From VYFG01 sp965221795 (GTDB lineage: Bacteria; Pseudomonadota; Gammaproteobacteria; Arenicellales; Poriferihabitantaceae): a stretch of 64,000 nt of DNA. Under the pieces are notes generated by a model. The model was not told the DNA's origin. It made no database searches and was given only the letters and a program-made list of their open reading frames with translations. The stretch spans positions 2,604,001 through 2,668,000 of the forward strand of contig OZ244914.1 in NCBI GenBank assembly GCA_965221795.1, given 5' to 3'. This document shows positions 17,302 through 26,608 of the stretch, piece after piece; position 1 is the first letter of the stretch; every line of letters begins with the position of its first letter. A program made the translations under genes and the position numbers.

Positions 17302-17972
17302 CAGGGTGCAGGGAAGTATTCGGAAGCCGGATTATAAACGACATTCCCACCGCATCGTAAGGATTATCAGGTTTTGATGCGGGTTTACGTGACTACGAAA
17401 TCCCGGAAACGGGAGTCATGGCGGTCGGTAGTGCAGCGACCAGGCCATACAATCCGTACATGATCCGGGTCAGGGCCGGCAGGGTCGAAAAGTCCCCGAC
17501 CCCATAGCCCGTATTTCCTGGACGTCGGTGCTGATGGTCATCCTGTCGGTGATACCATTGAGGACGGTGCGTGTGGTCGTCTCGGCTGGTTTGCCGGTGA
17601 ACCGTGCAAGAGGCGCTGGACGGCGGACCGGGTGTCAAATGTGATCTCGTTCCTGTATCCATGGTATCCCAGGGAGTCGCAGTTATCGCACACGATTTTT
17701 TGCCAACAAGATGGTTTTTGGCACTGGAAGGAGAAGGAGATTTGGACTAATATTCTTTATGAGTCCGTATAATGGCGTAATAACGCTGGATTTTGGTGTT
17801 GATTGCGGACGGGCTTTTTGGGGTTGTTTCGCGGCTTACTCCGGATGGGCGATCATTCATCCGTCGTAGTGCACAACCTGCTTGAAGTTAAGTGCTGCAA
17901 GGGTCGAGGTAGAACCGGGCCTGAACAACATTAAACCAAATCAATCATCTGAAAATCCCCTGGAGGAAGATC
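17302..17972. other. 671-bp divergent intergenic region
   Basis: This separates the cytochrome gene (minus) from the ammonium transporter (plus). A minus-strand frame at 17393-17560 ends ALTRIMYGLYGLVAALPTAM, faintly like the end of a DUF378 membrane protein, but its N-terminal half is not recognisable. I found no RNA gene. The amt regulatory region must lie near 17700-17960. Confidence 0.35.
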
Positions 17973-19334
17973 GTGGACAATGAATTGACTGCTCTGTCAA
18001 CGATATTTACCGAGTTTTATTACTGGGTAACGATACCGTTGATGTTTCTGATTCATGTTGGGTTCTGCATGTATGAAGTGGGTGTCTCAAGACGAAAGAA
18101 TCATATGCATACCCTGATGAAAAATACTATGCTGATCCCGTTGGTCACCATCACTTTTTTCTTTTTCGGCTGGTGGATCTACTGGGCATTTCCGAACGGG
18201 CCAGGCATTACCGGTGGCATCGAGTGGGATGCCGGAGCGGCCAATACTCCCTGGGCGGAAACGATGGGGGCCCATCTCGGTGACCGAATTACGGGTGTCT
18301 TCTGGGCTGCGTTCCTGTTATTTTCCTGGACCGCGGCTTCCATCGTCTCGGGTGCAGTCATTGAGCGGATTACCAATGCCGCTTTCTGGATTCTGGCGGT
18401 TGCTATCGGTTCGGTTTTCTGGATCATTGATGCTGCCTGGGGCTGGCACTACGGCGGCTGGATGGTCAAGGTTCTGGGGTATCATGATGCTTATGCATCG
18501 GGTGTCATTCATGCGATTGCCGGGGGGTTCGCGCTCGGGGTTCTGTGTGTGCTTGGCCCCCGGATTGGTCGCTTCCGCAAAGATGGTACGGCGCGCAATA
18601 TCAATCCCCGTAACCCCTGGCTGGTGACGATCGGCCTGTTCCTGATCTATACCGGGTTCTGGGGTTTCTATGTTGCCTGTAATGTGCCAATCTTTGATGT
18701 GGGGGCGGAAGTGGGAGATGAGACCGCGTTCTTCACCGCGACCAATATCTACCTTGGCCCCACTACGTTGAGTGCCATCACTTTTAATTTCCTGATGTCT
18801 CTCGCTGGTGGCTTGCTTGCAGGGTACTGGGTTTCCAAGGGCGATGCTTTCTGGACGTACTCATCCGGCTTGGCTGGTATCATTACCGCCTCTGCAGGCA
18901 ATGACCTGTACCACCCGATTCAGGCTACCATTATTGCCGCAGTCGGTGTCGTGTGTGCCTACAAGCTGCATTACTGGGTAGAACGGAAGTTCAAGATTGA
19001 TGATGCCGTGGGCGCGGTCGCAGTCCACGGATATGCCGGTTTCATCGGCTTGGTGATTTGCGGCTTTGTGCTCTGGGGATATCCCTCTTCTCCCTATGAG
19101 GGATATGCTGCGATCAATCCGCTCGGTCAGCTGATCGGTGCGTTGATCATGTTTGGCTTGCTGGGCTTCCTGCCGGGCTGGGTGCTTTCCAAGATTCTGC
19201 ACGGTATGGGATTTCTGCGAATTCCGCCGGAGGTAGAAATTGTCGGCTTGGACAGTTTGGAACATGAAGTCTATGATGCCGAAGCAGAAGAAGTCCAACA
19301 GGCAGAGGCCGATATGGCCAAGACCCTTAACTGA
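17973..19334 (+). CDS. amt: Ammonium transporter, Amt/MEP/Rh family
   Basis: This 453-residue protein has about 11 membrane segments. The twin pore histidines are in DAYASGVIHAIAGG and GAVAVHGYAGF, with the conserved Asp eight residues before the first His. The N-terminal segment is divergent: VGFCMYEVGVSRRKN replaces the usual FFYGGLVR-type motif, as in a branch seen in marine proteobacteria. The acidic C-terminal tail (YDAEAEEVQQAEADM) is unusual for AmtB and could be a regulatory surface in place of the GlnK-binding helix. Translation starts at GTG 17973 behind ggaggaag. A small membrane-protein gene follows 18 bp after the stop and an intrinsic terminator ends the pair. No glnK gene is adjacent. 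Confidence 0.9.
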   Translation: MDNELTALSTIFTEFYYWVTIPLMFLIHVGFCMYEVGVSRRKNHMHTLMKNTMLIPLVTITFFFFGWWIYWAFPNGPGITGGIEWDAGAANTPWAETMGAHLGDRITGVFWAAFLLFSWTAASIVSGAVIERITNAAFWILAVAIGSVFWIIDAAWGWHYGGWMVKVLGYHDAYASGVIHAIAGGFALGVLCVLGPRIGRFRKDGTARNINPRNPWLVTIGLFLIYTGFWGFYVACNVPIFDVGAEVGDETAFFTATNIYLGPTTLSAITFNFLMSLAGGLLAGYWVSKGDAFWTYSSGLAGIITASAGNDLYHPIQATIIAAVGVVCAYKLHYWVERKFKIDDAVGAVAVHGYAGFIGLVICGFVLWGYPSSPYEGYAAINPLGQLIGALIMFGLLGFLPGWVLSKILHGMGFLRIPPEVEIVGLDSLEHEVYDAEAEEVQQAEADMAKTLN

Positions 19335-19352
19335 TTGACCGGAGGAATTCTC

Positions 19353-19544
19353 ATGAGTACTGGAATTGAAGCCTGGACTAACCTGGGCGAAATTGGGCCG
19401 ATCTATCCTTTTGTCGGCACCGAAATGGTGTGGTTTATTGCGGCCCTGGTTCTGTGGATCGTCTGGCACGTTTTGCAAATCAGTGCGGAAAAGGAACACC
19501 ATGAAGAAGCCAAGCGCCATTTTGGCAAGAACTATCACAGTTAG
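19353..19544 (+). CDS. Small membrane protein cotranscribed with amt
   Basis: This is a 63-residue protein starting at ATG 19353, chosen over an in-frame upstream ATG because cggagg sits at the right distance. It has one hydrophobic segment (residues 24-43, EMVWFIAALVLWIVWHVLQI) and a charged His/Lys-rich tail (EKEHHEEAKRHFGKNYHS). It lies 18 bp after amt and before a strong terminator, so it forms a bicistronic unit with the transporter. A role as an accessory or stabilising subunit of the ammonium transporter is inferred from position only; I do not recognise a family. Confidence 0.8.
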   Translation: MSTGIEAWTNLGEIGPIYPFVGTEMVWFIAALVLWIVWHVLQISAEKEHHEEAKRHFGKNYHS

Positions 19545-19565
19545 CGACAGCACTTCTGGCGAACC

Positions 19566-19593
19566 AAAAACCCCGACTTCGGTCGGGGTTTTT
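19566..19593 (+). terminator. Rho-independent terminator of the amt operon
   Basis: GC-rich stem ccccgac/gtcgggg with a ttcg tetraloop, flanked by A5 and T5, so it can work in both directions. It lies 21 bp after the small membrane-protein gene. Confidence 0.92.
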
Positions 19594-19659
19594 GCGGTAT
19601 TACGCTGGCAGGGCTGTAGTACCTGATAGGCGGGATACGATTCCTGCGGGGGAGGGCGG

Positions 19660-19785
19660 ATGACCAACGGTCTCCATTCACCATCGTCCCGAATCGACAA
19701 CCTGTCACCGTTCGCCGATGTGGACACGGCGTATCCTTCGGTTGTACTCTATAACCGCGAGACCCACTCCAACACGATGCGTTGA
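19660..19785 (+). CDS. Possible 41-codon leader ORF coupled to the sulfatase gene
   Basis: An ATG at 19660 is preceded by a strong purine-rich ribosome site (gggggaggg). It opens a 41-codon frame (MTNGLHSPSSRIDNL … ETHSNTMR) whose TGA at 19783-19785 overlaps the TTG start of the sulfatase. The sulfatase's own start lacks a clear ribosome site, so translation may be coupled through this ORF. The peptide is not recognised and may be a fragment. Confidence 0.4.
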   Translation: MTNGLHSPSSRIDNLSPFADVDTAYPSVVLYNRETHSNTMR

Positions 19786-21296
19786 ATGTTCTGCTGATTA
19801 CTGCCGATCAATGGCGGGGGCCATGCCTTTCCATGCTGGATCACCCCATGGTGAAAACCCCCCATCTGGATGACCTGGCACAGCAGGGGTCGGTCTTTGT
19901 TCGTCATTTTGCGCAGGCTACGCCCTGCTCTCCCAGCCGCACATCCCTGCATACCGGCATGTATCTGTTCAATCATCGCTGCGTTGCCAATGGGACGCCG
20001 GTCTCAAGGAATCTGACCAATTGGGCGTTGGAAATGCGCAAGCATGGCTACGATCCTGCGCTGTTCGGCTATACCGATACGGGAGCGGATCCAACCGGAC
20101 TGGATCCTGCGGATCCAAGATTGACCCATTACAGCGAACCGATGCCGGGATTCGGAGTCTTTACTCCCTTTCGAGGCGAGGTTCCGGTCCCATGGGTAGA
20201 ATACCTGGCCGGACAAGGGTACCTCATTCCGGAAAGGTACTGGGACCTGTATGGTAACCGAGTGGCGGGCAAAACCTGGGCCGAGGGTGGAGAGCAGGTC
20301 CTGCCATTGGCGATCAAAAAAGAGGACCATGAGACAGCCTATATGGTCAGGCGATGTATGGAATGGATTGCGGTCCATGAAACTCCATGGGTGGCTCATC
20401 TGTCCCTGTTGCGACCGCACCCTCCGTTCGTTGCCCCGGAACCCTACAATACCTTGTATTCACCCGCGGATATTCGGGCACCGTGCCGTCATGAGACCCG
20501 GGCTCAGGAAGCGGCAGTCCACCCGTTTGTCGAGGCCATGATCGAGAGCCCCACGTTTGGAGATCGGGGCAATGCGAGGCGGCTCGAAGATGCTTGGGTA
20601 TCCTATCTTGGGTTGATGACCGAAGTGGATGAAAATCTGGGAAGGCTCTTTTCATTTCTCCGGGAGAAAGGGGATTGGGATGATACCCTGATCATCTTCA
20701 CTTCAGATCATGGGGAGCAACTGGGTGATCACTGGCTGACCGGGAAACTGGGATTTTTTGATCAGTCCTATCACATCCCCTTGATCATTCGTGATCCCCG
20801 TCGTGTCGCTGATGGCAGCCGGGGAGGCCGGGTTGACTCGTTTACAGAAAATGTGGATCTCATGCCTACCATGCTGGAATGGCTGGGCATTGATATCCCA
20901 TCGCAATGTGATGGGCGATCCCTGTTACCGATTCTGGAACGGGCGAAGACTCCCTCCGATTGGCGAACAGCTGTCCATTGGGAGTTCGACTTTCGTTACG
21001 ATGGCGGCTGGCTGGTGGACAATCGCCCGGCAACCAGCGTGCACCAGTGTCAACTCAGCGTGATTCGTGACGAACGATTCAAATATGTGCATTTTCCGGC
21101 GTTACCTCCATTGCTGTATGACCTGGAACAAGATCCTGGGGAATTGCAGGACGTGAGCAATCAGCCTGAATATCTTCCCATGCGGCTCGCATATGCAGAA
21201 AAGCTGCTGAGCCTGCGGATGCGCTTCGTAGATCGGGGCTTTACCGAAACCCTGCTGACGCCGGAAGGTCCGGTGACTCGCCCGGCCCGGCCTTGA
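19782..21296 (+). CDS. Sulfatase-superfamily hydrolase, phosphonate monoester hydrolase-like
   Basis: This 504-residue protein begins with MNVLLITADQW at a TTG codon. An in-frame stop at 19752 leaves no earlier ATG/GTG start. The active-site motif PCSPSRTSLHTG places the formylglycine-forming Cys at residue 49. Metal-binding Asp residues (TADQW and FTSDHGEQLGDH) are present. The N-terminal third (LHTGMYLFNHRCVANGTPV … GYDPALFGYT) follows the pattern of phosphonate monoester hydrolase/arylsulfatase enzymes rather than periplasmic arylsulfatases. There is no signal peptide, so it acts in the cytosol on sulfate, phosphonate or phosphodiester substrates. An activating formylglycine-generating enzyme is needed and is not in the window. 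It may work with sulfated or phosphonylated host or algal compounds. Confidence 0.85.
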   Translation: MNVLLITADQWRGPCLSMLDHPMVKTPHLDDLAQQGSVFVRHFAQATPCSPSRTSLHTGMYLFNHRCVANGTPVSRNLTNWALEMRKHGYDPALFGYTDTGADPTGLDPADPRLTHYSEPMPGFGVFTPFRGEVPVPWVEYLAGQGYLIPERYWDLYGNRVAGKTWAEGGEQVLPLAIKKEDHETAYMVRRCMEWIAVHETPWVAHLSLLRPHPPFVAPEPYNTLYSPADIRAPCRHETRAQEAAVHPFVEAMIESPTFGDRGNARRLEDAWVSYLGLMTEVDENLGRLFSFLREKGDWDDTLIIFTSDHGEQLGDHWLTGKLGFFDQSYHIPLIIRDPRRVADGSRGGRVDSFTENVDLMPTMLEWLGIDIPSQCDGRSLLPILERAKTPSDWRTAVHWEFDFRYDGGWLVDNRPATSVHQCQLSVIRDERFKYVHFPALPPLLYDLEQDPGELQDVSNQPEYLPMRLAYAEKLLSLRMRFVDRGFTETLLTPEGPVTRPARP

Positions 21297-21449
21297 ATAT
21301 GCCCGGGTAGGCGAGTGTATCCATTTGCGGGTCAATCGATGGTCGGTCGATTCCATGCTGTGACCGGTTCCGGCAGCCTCCGGTATCCGTTACCCATATG
21401 CCGCCTTCGCGGTCGTCCTGTGCATTGACCTGTCCCGATCCGAACCGGT

Positions 21450-21478
21450 TTGCCATGAGCCAGACCCCTTTGTTATAT
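21450..21478 (+). promoter_or_regulatory. Putative sigma-70 promoter for tdm
   Basis: A -35 box ttgcca (21450-21455) and -10 box ttatat (21473-21478) are separated by exactly 17 bp, ending 43 bp before the tdm start. Confidence 0.5.
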
Positions 21479-21521
21479 TGATCTCTCCAAAAAACCAGGC
21501 TCACTGCACAGAGTTGATGAG

Positions 21522-23873
21522 ATGAACATCCCGCACGATTCCGGGAACAGGATTCGCGAACCGGGCCTCGGTTCCGATTGGCTTGGTCGTGAACGTTATG
21601 TGATCCGAGGTGGAGCCATGGTCGTGATCCCGATGCTGGCCGGAGATGGTGTGGAACTGGTTGATCCTGAAGGGCTTCAGTCAGCCCATGTGGTGGCCTT
21701 TGATGCGGACGGAAAAAATCTGACCGGGGGCCTTGGTCTGTCCACTCATATTCAGGGGGATGCATTGGCCGCTATGTTGCATACATCCAGCAATGGGGCG
21801 GGGCGCATTCGGGATCGACTTTCCCGGATTGGCCTGGATCTCGGGACCGAGACCGTGGCCGGCATTCTGGCAGGAGAAACGGAGCCGGGCAGCCGGGTTT
21901 CTTTCATCGTCCCCGAGCCGTGTATGCTGATGATCGGTGCGCCCGGGACCCCCATGACCGTCGACAGGCAGATCCCGCCCACGAACCTCATTGCTTGGGT
22001 CAACCGGTCCGATCCTTCATTATCCGTGTCCCGTCCCCCTCCCGATCCATTGGCGGATCCCCGGCAGGATTTTACGGTCGATGCGGCTACCGCCGTGCAC
22101 TATGAGGTTCGGGCGGGTCAGTATATTCAGATTGTGGATATTCAGGGAAGGCAGTGCTCCGATTTCCAGTGTTTCGATCTTGCCGGACTGGATCGGGGGA
22201 TCGAGCGCTGTCTGGATGCGACCGTGACCCGGACCCTGATGGGGGTCGCATATCCCGGTCCCGGCCTGCATTCCAAATTCTTCGATGTCGACCTCGAACC
22301 GATGGTGGAAGTCATTCAGGATACTTGTGGACGCCATGACAGCTTTGGCCTGGCCTGCACGGCCAAGTACTACGATGACATGGGATATCCCGGACATGTC
22401 AACTGTTCGGACAATTTCAGTCGGGCCCTGCAGGACTATCCGATTGCCCCGCGAAAGGGTTGGATGGCGATGAATCTGTTTTTCAACACCTTTTTTGATG
22501 ACCATTACCAACTGTACTCTGATGAACCCTGGTCCCGTCCCGGAGATTATGTGCTGATGCGTGCACTGCGGGACCTCGTCTGTGTTTCTTCCGCCTGCCC
22601 GGATGACATTGATGCGGCCAATGCCTGGGTCCCAACCGATATTCAGGTGCGGACATACGGGGAAAAGTCCCTGTTCCGTCGCGCTATTGCTTTCCGTGCC
22701 ACGACCGATGCTGAAGCTACCATGACGCAAGAGACCGCCTTTCACCCGGAAACATCAAAACGGACCCGGAATTTTGTCGAATACAAGGGATATTGGCTGG
22801 CCAATGACTATACCAACCTGGGGGCAATTCAGGAGTATTGGGCGTGCCGGCAGGAAGCAGCTATGATTGACCTGTCGGCGTTACGCAAATACGAAGTTAT
22901 AGGGCCCGATGCCGAACGATTGATGCAGTCCTGTGTGCCTCGTGATGTTTCCCGGCTCAGTGTCGGGCAAGTAGTGTACACTGCCATGTGTAATGTGTCC
23001 GGTGGAATGATTGATGATGGCACCATCTTCCGGCTTGCCCGGGACAACTTTCGTTGGATTGGCGGCAGTGACTATTCCGGATTATGGTTGCGAGAGCAGG
23101 CCCAGGCACAGCAGTTCAAGGTATGGGTGAAGGACAGCACGGATCAGCTGGCCAACCTGCAGGTGCAGGGACCGAAAAGCCGTGATGTGCTGCAAAAGGT
23201 GATCTGGACTCGGCCGGACCAGGCCAATGTGGAGGAATTGGGCTGGTTCCGCTTTTCCATTGCCAGAATGCCAGATGACAAGGGTATTCCGGTGCTTGTT
23301 TCCCGCACGGGCTATACTGGGGAGCTTGGCTATGAGGTATTTTGTCATCCGTCTCAGGGACCGGCGGTATGGCAGATGATCGCACGGGCAGGTGAGAAGT
23401 TTGGCCTCCGGCCAATGGGGCTGGAGGCCCTTGACCTGCTGCGAATTGAAGCTGGGCTGGTTTTTGCCGATCAGGAGTTCTGTGATCAGACCGATCCGTT
23501 TGAAGCCGGTATTGGCTTCACGGTACCACTGCGGACCAAGGCAGATCCCTTTATCGGTCGGGCTGCACTGGAAAAGCGCAAGGCCCATCCCCAGAGGCGG
23601 CTGGTTGGTCTGGACCTGTCCGGGCGGGAAGCGGCTGCCCATGGAGATGGGGTTTTTTCCGGACGCTCCCGGGTCGGGCAGATTACAAGTGCTTGTATTT
23701 CTCCGATACTGGGGAAAAACATTGCCCTTTGCCGGATAAATATCGAATATGCCGAAGAAGGCACCGAAATCGAGGTGGGCAAGCTGGATGGCCATCAAAA
23801 GAGAATTCCGGCCAAGGTGGTACCCTTTCCCCACTTTGACCCCGGGAAAGAGCGTGTAAAAGGGCACTACTGA
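21522..23873 (+). CDS. tdm: Trimethylamine N-oxide demethylase (DUF1989-GcvT fusion)
   Basis: This is a 783-residue protein. Residues about 15-400 are DUF1989-type, with the metal-binding cluster DTCGRHDSFGLACTA, GHVNCSDNF and VCVSSACPDD. Residues about 415-780 are an aminomethyltransferase (GcvT) domain that binds tetrahydrofolate (PRDVSRLSVGQVVYTAMCN, GYTGELGYEVFC, GLRPMGLEALDLLRIEAG). This order and length are those of the TMAO demethylase Tdm described in Methylocella and marine bacteria, which converts TMAO to dimethylamine and formaldehyde, captured on tetrahydrofolate. The tmm gene that makes TMAO lies 5 kb downstream on the same strand, separated by a BenE-type transporter, an IS30 element and small broken genes. 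The identification rests on architecture; a related DUF1989-GcvT enzyme is the main alternative. Confidence 0.82.
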   Translation: MNIPHDSGNRIREPGLGSDWLGRERYVIRGGAMVVIPMLAGDGVELVDPEGLQSAHVVAFDADGKNLTGGLGLSTHIQGDALAAMLHTSSNGAGRIRDRLSRIGLDLGTETVAGILAGETEPGSRVSFIVPEPCMLMIGAPGTPMTVDRQIPPTNLIAWVNRSDPSLSVSRPPPDPLADPRQDFTVDAATAVHYEVRAGQYIQIVDIQGRQCSDFQCFDLAGLDRGIERCLDATVTRTLMGVAYPGPGLHSKFFDVDLEPMVEVIQDTCGRHDSFGLACTAKYYDDMGYPGHVNCSDNFSRALQDYPIAPRKGWMAMNLFFNTFFDDHYQLYSDEPWSRPGDYVLMRALRDLVCVSSACPDDIDAANAWVPTDIQVRTYGEKSLFRRAIAFRATTDAEATMTQETAFHPETSKRTRNFVEYKGYWLANDYTNLGAIQEYWACRQEAAMIDLSALRKYEVIGPDAERLMQSCVPRDVSRLSVGQVVYTAMCNVSGGMIDDGTIFRLARDNFRWIGGSDYSGLWLREQAQAQQFKVWVKDSTDQLANLQVQGPKSRDVLQKVIWTRPDQANVEELGWFRFSIARMPDDKGIPVLVSRTGYTGELGYEVFCHPSQGPAVWQMIARAGEKFGLRPMGLEALDLLRIEAGLVFADQEFCDQTDPFEAGIGFTVPLRTKADPFIGRAALEKRKAHPQRRLVGLDLSGREAAAHGDGVFSGRSRVGQITSACISPILGKNIALCRINIEYAEEGTEIEVGKLDGHQKRIPAKVVPFPHFDPGKERVKGHY

Positions 23874-23970
23874 ATGAATTGTTCCCGGGCTCGCCCTGGT
23901 TGGGAGGCTGGGCGTCTGCTCCGGTGCAGTGCAGTGGACCTGTCCCACGATCAGGCGGAAGGGGCGCATC

Positions 23971-25146
23971 GTGTCGGCGTTCGGCGTTTGGATCGGTAAG
24001 ATGCCAGTGAGTACCGTTGTGGCTGGGTTTGTCGCTCTCCTGGTCGGTTATGGGAGTTCTGCTGCGATTGTCTTTCAGGCTGCCAACGTCGCTGGTGCCG
24101 ATACTGCGATGATCGGCTCATGGATGGGTGTCCTGGGGTTGGGGATGGGCGTTACCTGCATCGCCTTCTCTCTCAAGTATCGTATCCCGATCCTCACTGC
24201 CTGGTCCACACCCGGAGCCGCCATGTTGATCACTTCACTGGTTGGGGTGGACATGTCTGCGGCGATTGGTGCGTTTCTTTTCTGCGGTGTCCTGATCATG
24301 CTGACAGGATTCTCTGGATGGTTTGAGCGCATTATGGACTGGGTCCCGCTGCCATTGTCGGCCGCCATGTTAGCCGGGGTGTTGGTTCGGTTTGGGATGG
24401 AAGTCTTCGTGGCAATGCAAGTTGAAATGAGACTGGTCCTGCCGATGTTCCTTGCCTATCTCGTGGCCAGGCGGTTCTCCCCGCGTTATGCCCTGATCCT
24501 GGTGCTGCTGCTCGGTATGGGGTTGTCGGCAGGATATGACCTGTTTCGGTTGGAGTCCCTCTCGCTTTCGCTTGCTCCCCCTGTGTTTGTCATGCCCTCC
24601 CTGGACCCAGCCGTGATGCTGGGAGTCGGTGTGCCACTGTTTCTGGTCACCATGACATCCCAGAATATCCCGGGTATTGCCGTGTTGCGTTCGTTCGGTT
24701 ATCACCGATTGCCAGTGTCTGCGGTCATAGGCCATACGGGCCTGGTGACCTTTTTGCTGGCTCCATTCGGCGGCTTTACCTACAACTTGGCTGCGATCAC
24801 AGCGGCAATCTGTGCGGGCCCGGAGGCACATCCGGATCAAGACAAACGATATCTGGCAGGTGTTGCGGCAGGTATCTTTTACTTGCTGGCAGGGCTTTTT
24901 GGTGGGGTGATTGCCGCTCTGTTCATTGCATTTCCGGATGTCTTGGTGGTGGCGATTGCCGGCATTGCACTGCTTGGTACGATGACTGTGAGCCTTGAGC
25001 AGTCTTTGTCTTCAGGGCCTTGGAGGGAACCGGCTGTCATCACCTTTTTAGTCACACTATCCGGTTTCAGCCCCTATGGGGTGGGTTCGGCTTTCTGGGG
25101 ACTGGTGGCCGGTATGCTTTCGATGGGGCTGCTCGGGCGGAAGTAA
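23971..25146 (+). CDS. BenE/YdcO-family membrane transporter
   Basis: This is a membrane protein of about 391 residues with 11-12 segments, matching E. coli YdcO/BenE along its length. Shared signatures are VGYGSSAAIVFQAANVAGAD, ILTAWSTPGAAMLITSL, MTSQNIPGIAVL and GPEAHPDQDKRYLAGV. I start it at GTG 23971, which gives the family's short N-terminus; an ATG at 23929 would add 14 residues. Family members are described as benzoate:H+ symporters, but the substrate of most is unknown. It lies about 100 bp after tdm on the same strand, so uptake of a compound linked to methylamine metabolism is possible. An IS30 element follows it. Confidence 0.85.
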   Translation: MSAFGVWIGKMPVSTVVAGFVALLVGYGSSAAIVFQAANVAGADTAMIGSWMGVLGLGMGVTCIAFSLKYRIPILTAWSTPGAAMLITSLVGVDMSAAIGAFLFCGVLIMLTGFSGWFERIMDWVPLPLSAAMLAGVLVRFGMEVFVAMQVEMRLVLPMFLAYLVARRFSPRYALILVLLLGMGLSAGYDLFRLESLSLSLAPPVFVMPSLDPAVMLGVGVPLFLVTMTSQNIPGIAVLRSFGYHRLPVSAVIGHTGLVTFLLAPFGGFTYNLAAITAAICAGPEAHPDQDKRYLAGVAAGIFYLLAGLFGGVIAALFIAFPDVLVVAIAGIALLGTMTVSLEQSLSSGPWREPAVITFLVTLSGFSPYGVGSAFWGLVAGMLSMGLLGRK

Positions 25147-25510
25147 CAGATGCATTCTTGTGGGAAGTGACATAAACCACCGGGATCATGTCGGGAATGG
25201 TGCTTGGGTGTCTTCCAGGGTTCGAAACTTGTCCAGCTTATCGCCCCCCGTCGGTTAGGTCGCACCGAAATTCGACGAGGCAGAATGTTTCTACCATGAT
25301 CTATGCTCCCAACTGACACTCGGCCGACATACGCCAAGCGTGAGTACCGGATCGAACGGGAGTCGTGTGCCTGAATCGTCTCATGCAACAATAGACATCC
25401 CTTTTCCAGTGTGAAGTGCAACACTCTGTAAGCCGCTGGCTGGCGAGCTGAAAAACCGCTTGCGGCGGGCCAGATGATGGCCAACCGTCTCGGTTGATCA
25501 CGAACAGAGA

Positions 25511-26320
25511 ATGGTCATGCCCATAGGCTACCATCACCTGACCCCTGCCGAACGATGCCCGATTCATGCCCGGTTGCATCGGGGGTGGTCGAAACGGGAG
25601 ATGGCCCATGACCTCGGACGGGATCCCGGCACGATCTCGCGCGAGACCTCGCGCCATCGTGGTCAATGCGACGATCAGCACCCGCAGGCCGACGGCAAAG
25701 CCACGACCCGTTGCCAGCAAGCCTCCTCCACGCCTCGGAAGAGGACGCCCGAACGCTGGGCGGTAGCGGAAGGACGGTTGCAAGAAGGGGGGGGGGGGGG
25801 GAGCCCGGAGCAGGTCGACGGCTGGATCAGGAGTGGATCTGCCCGCAGGTGCGGGCTGACCGGCAGGCCGGAGGCACCCGGTGCTGGCGGCGTCGGGGCC
25901 AGAAGCCGAATGGGCGCGGGGGGCGTCCTGCCGGACGGGGCCACATCCCGGATCGGGTCGACCTTGCGGAGCGGCCTTCGGTGATGGCCGAGAAGAGCCG
26001 GATCGGGACCGGGTCCAACCCGGCACGGCAGACCACGGCAAGGAGTTCGCGAGGCATCGGGAGATCGCACCGAAGCTCGATGCGGGCTTTTACTTCGCCA
26101 CCCCCTACCATTCCTGGGAACGGGGCCGGAACGAGCACCCCAACGGCCGGGTGCGCCCGTACTTCCCGAAGGGCACCGACTTTCGCCAGGTGACCCCGGC
26201 GCAGGTGCGGGCGGTGGAGGACCGGCTCCACCGTCGGCCTCGGAAGGTCCTGGGATACCGCACCCCGGCGGCGGTCTTTGCCCGAGTGCTGGCTCCCCCC
26301 GGACGCGGCCCGCGGTCCCC
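25511..26320 (+). pseudogene. IS30-family transposase, frameshifted
   Basis: The N-terminal helix-turn-helix is intact (YHHLTPAERCPIHARLHRGW, SKREMAHDLGRDPGTISRE), followed by TPERWAVAEGRLQEG and, after a 15-G run, SPEQVDGWIR. Relatives read QEGWSPEQV here, so the run has replaced a Trp codon while keeping the frame. The catalytic core is then scrambled by a deletion and frame change. It resumes in another frame with HGKEFARHREIAPKLDAGFY, TPYHSWERGRNEHPNGRV and FPKGTDFRQVTPAQV. No single frame spans the gene. Confidence 0.8.
25787..25801 (+). repeat. Poly-G tract, 15 bases, inside the IS30 transposase
   Basis: A 15-base homopolymer encodes five Gly between QE and SPEQ, where relatives have GW. 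It keeps the reading frame at this length. Confidence 0.9.
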
Positions 26321-26608
26321 CGTCAACCCCGGCACTCCGGGCCCTCCGGTGATCCACCGGAGCGGCTGCACGCGGCCTCCAGGTTCCGAACTCGCCCTTG
26401 CCTTGGCCGATGGCTTCGGTCAGGATCTCCAGCCGTCGAGATTGGTGTCATCTGAGACCGAAAAGGGGCGTTCGCAGCGCGAATTTTTGGGTCGCCGCCG
26501 CGATCCCTCCCTTCGGGCTACGCCCTCATTCCGGGATCGCGGCGCTGTTGCACTTCGGACTGCTCCCGGGGTATACTTATCGGCACTTTTTTCAATTCTA
26601 ATTGAAAC

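Larger units (their letters stand above)
25407..26562 (+). mobile_element. IS30-family insertion sequence, inactive
   Basis: Imperfect 17-bp terminal inverted repeats bound the element: left 25407-25423 (cagtgtgaagtgcaaca) and right 26546-26562, whose complement is cagtccgaagtgcaaca (15/17 identical). Its length of about 1156 bp is normal for IS30. It separates the tdm-BenE pair from tmm. The transposase inside is frameshifted and internally altered, so movement would need a partner copy. Confidence 0.8.
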
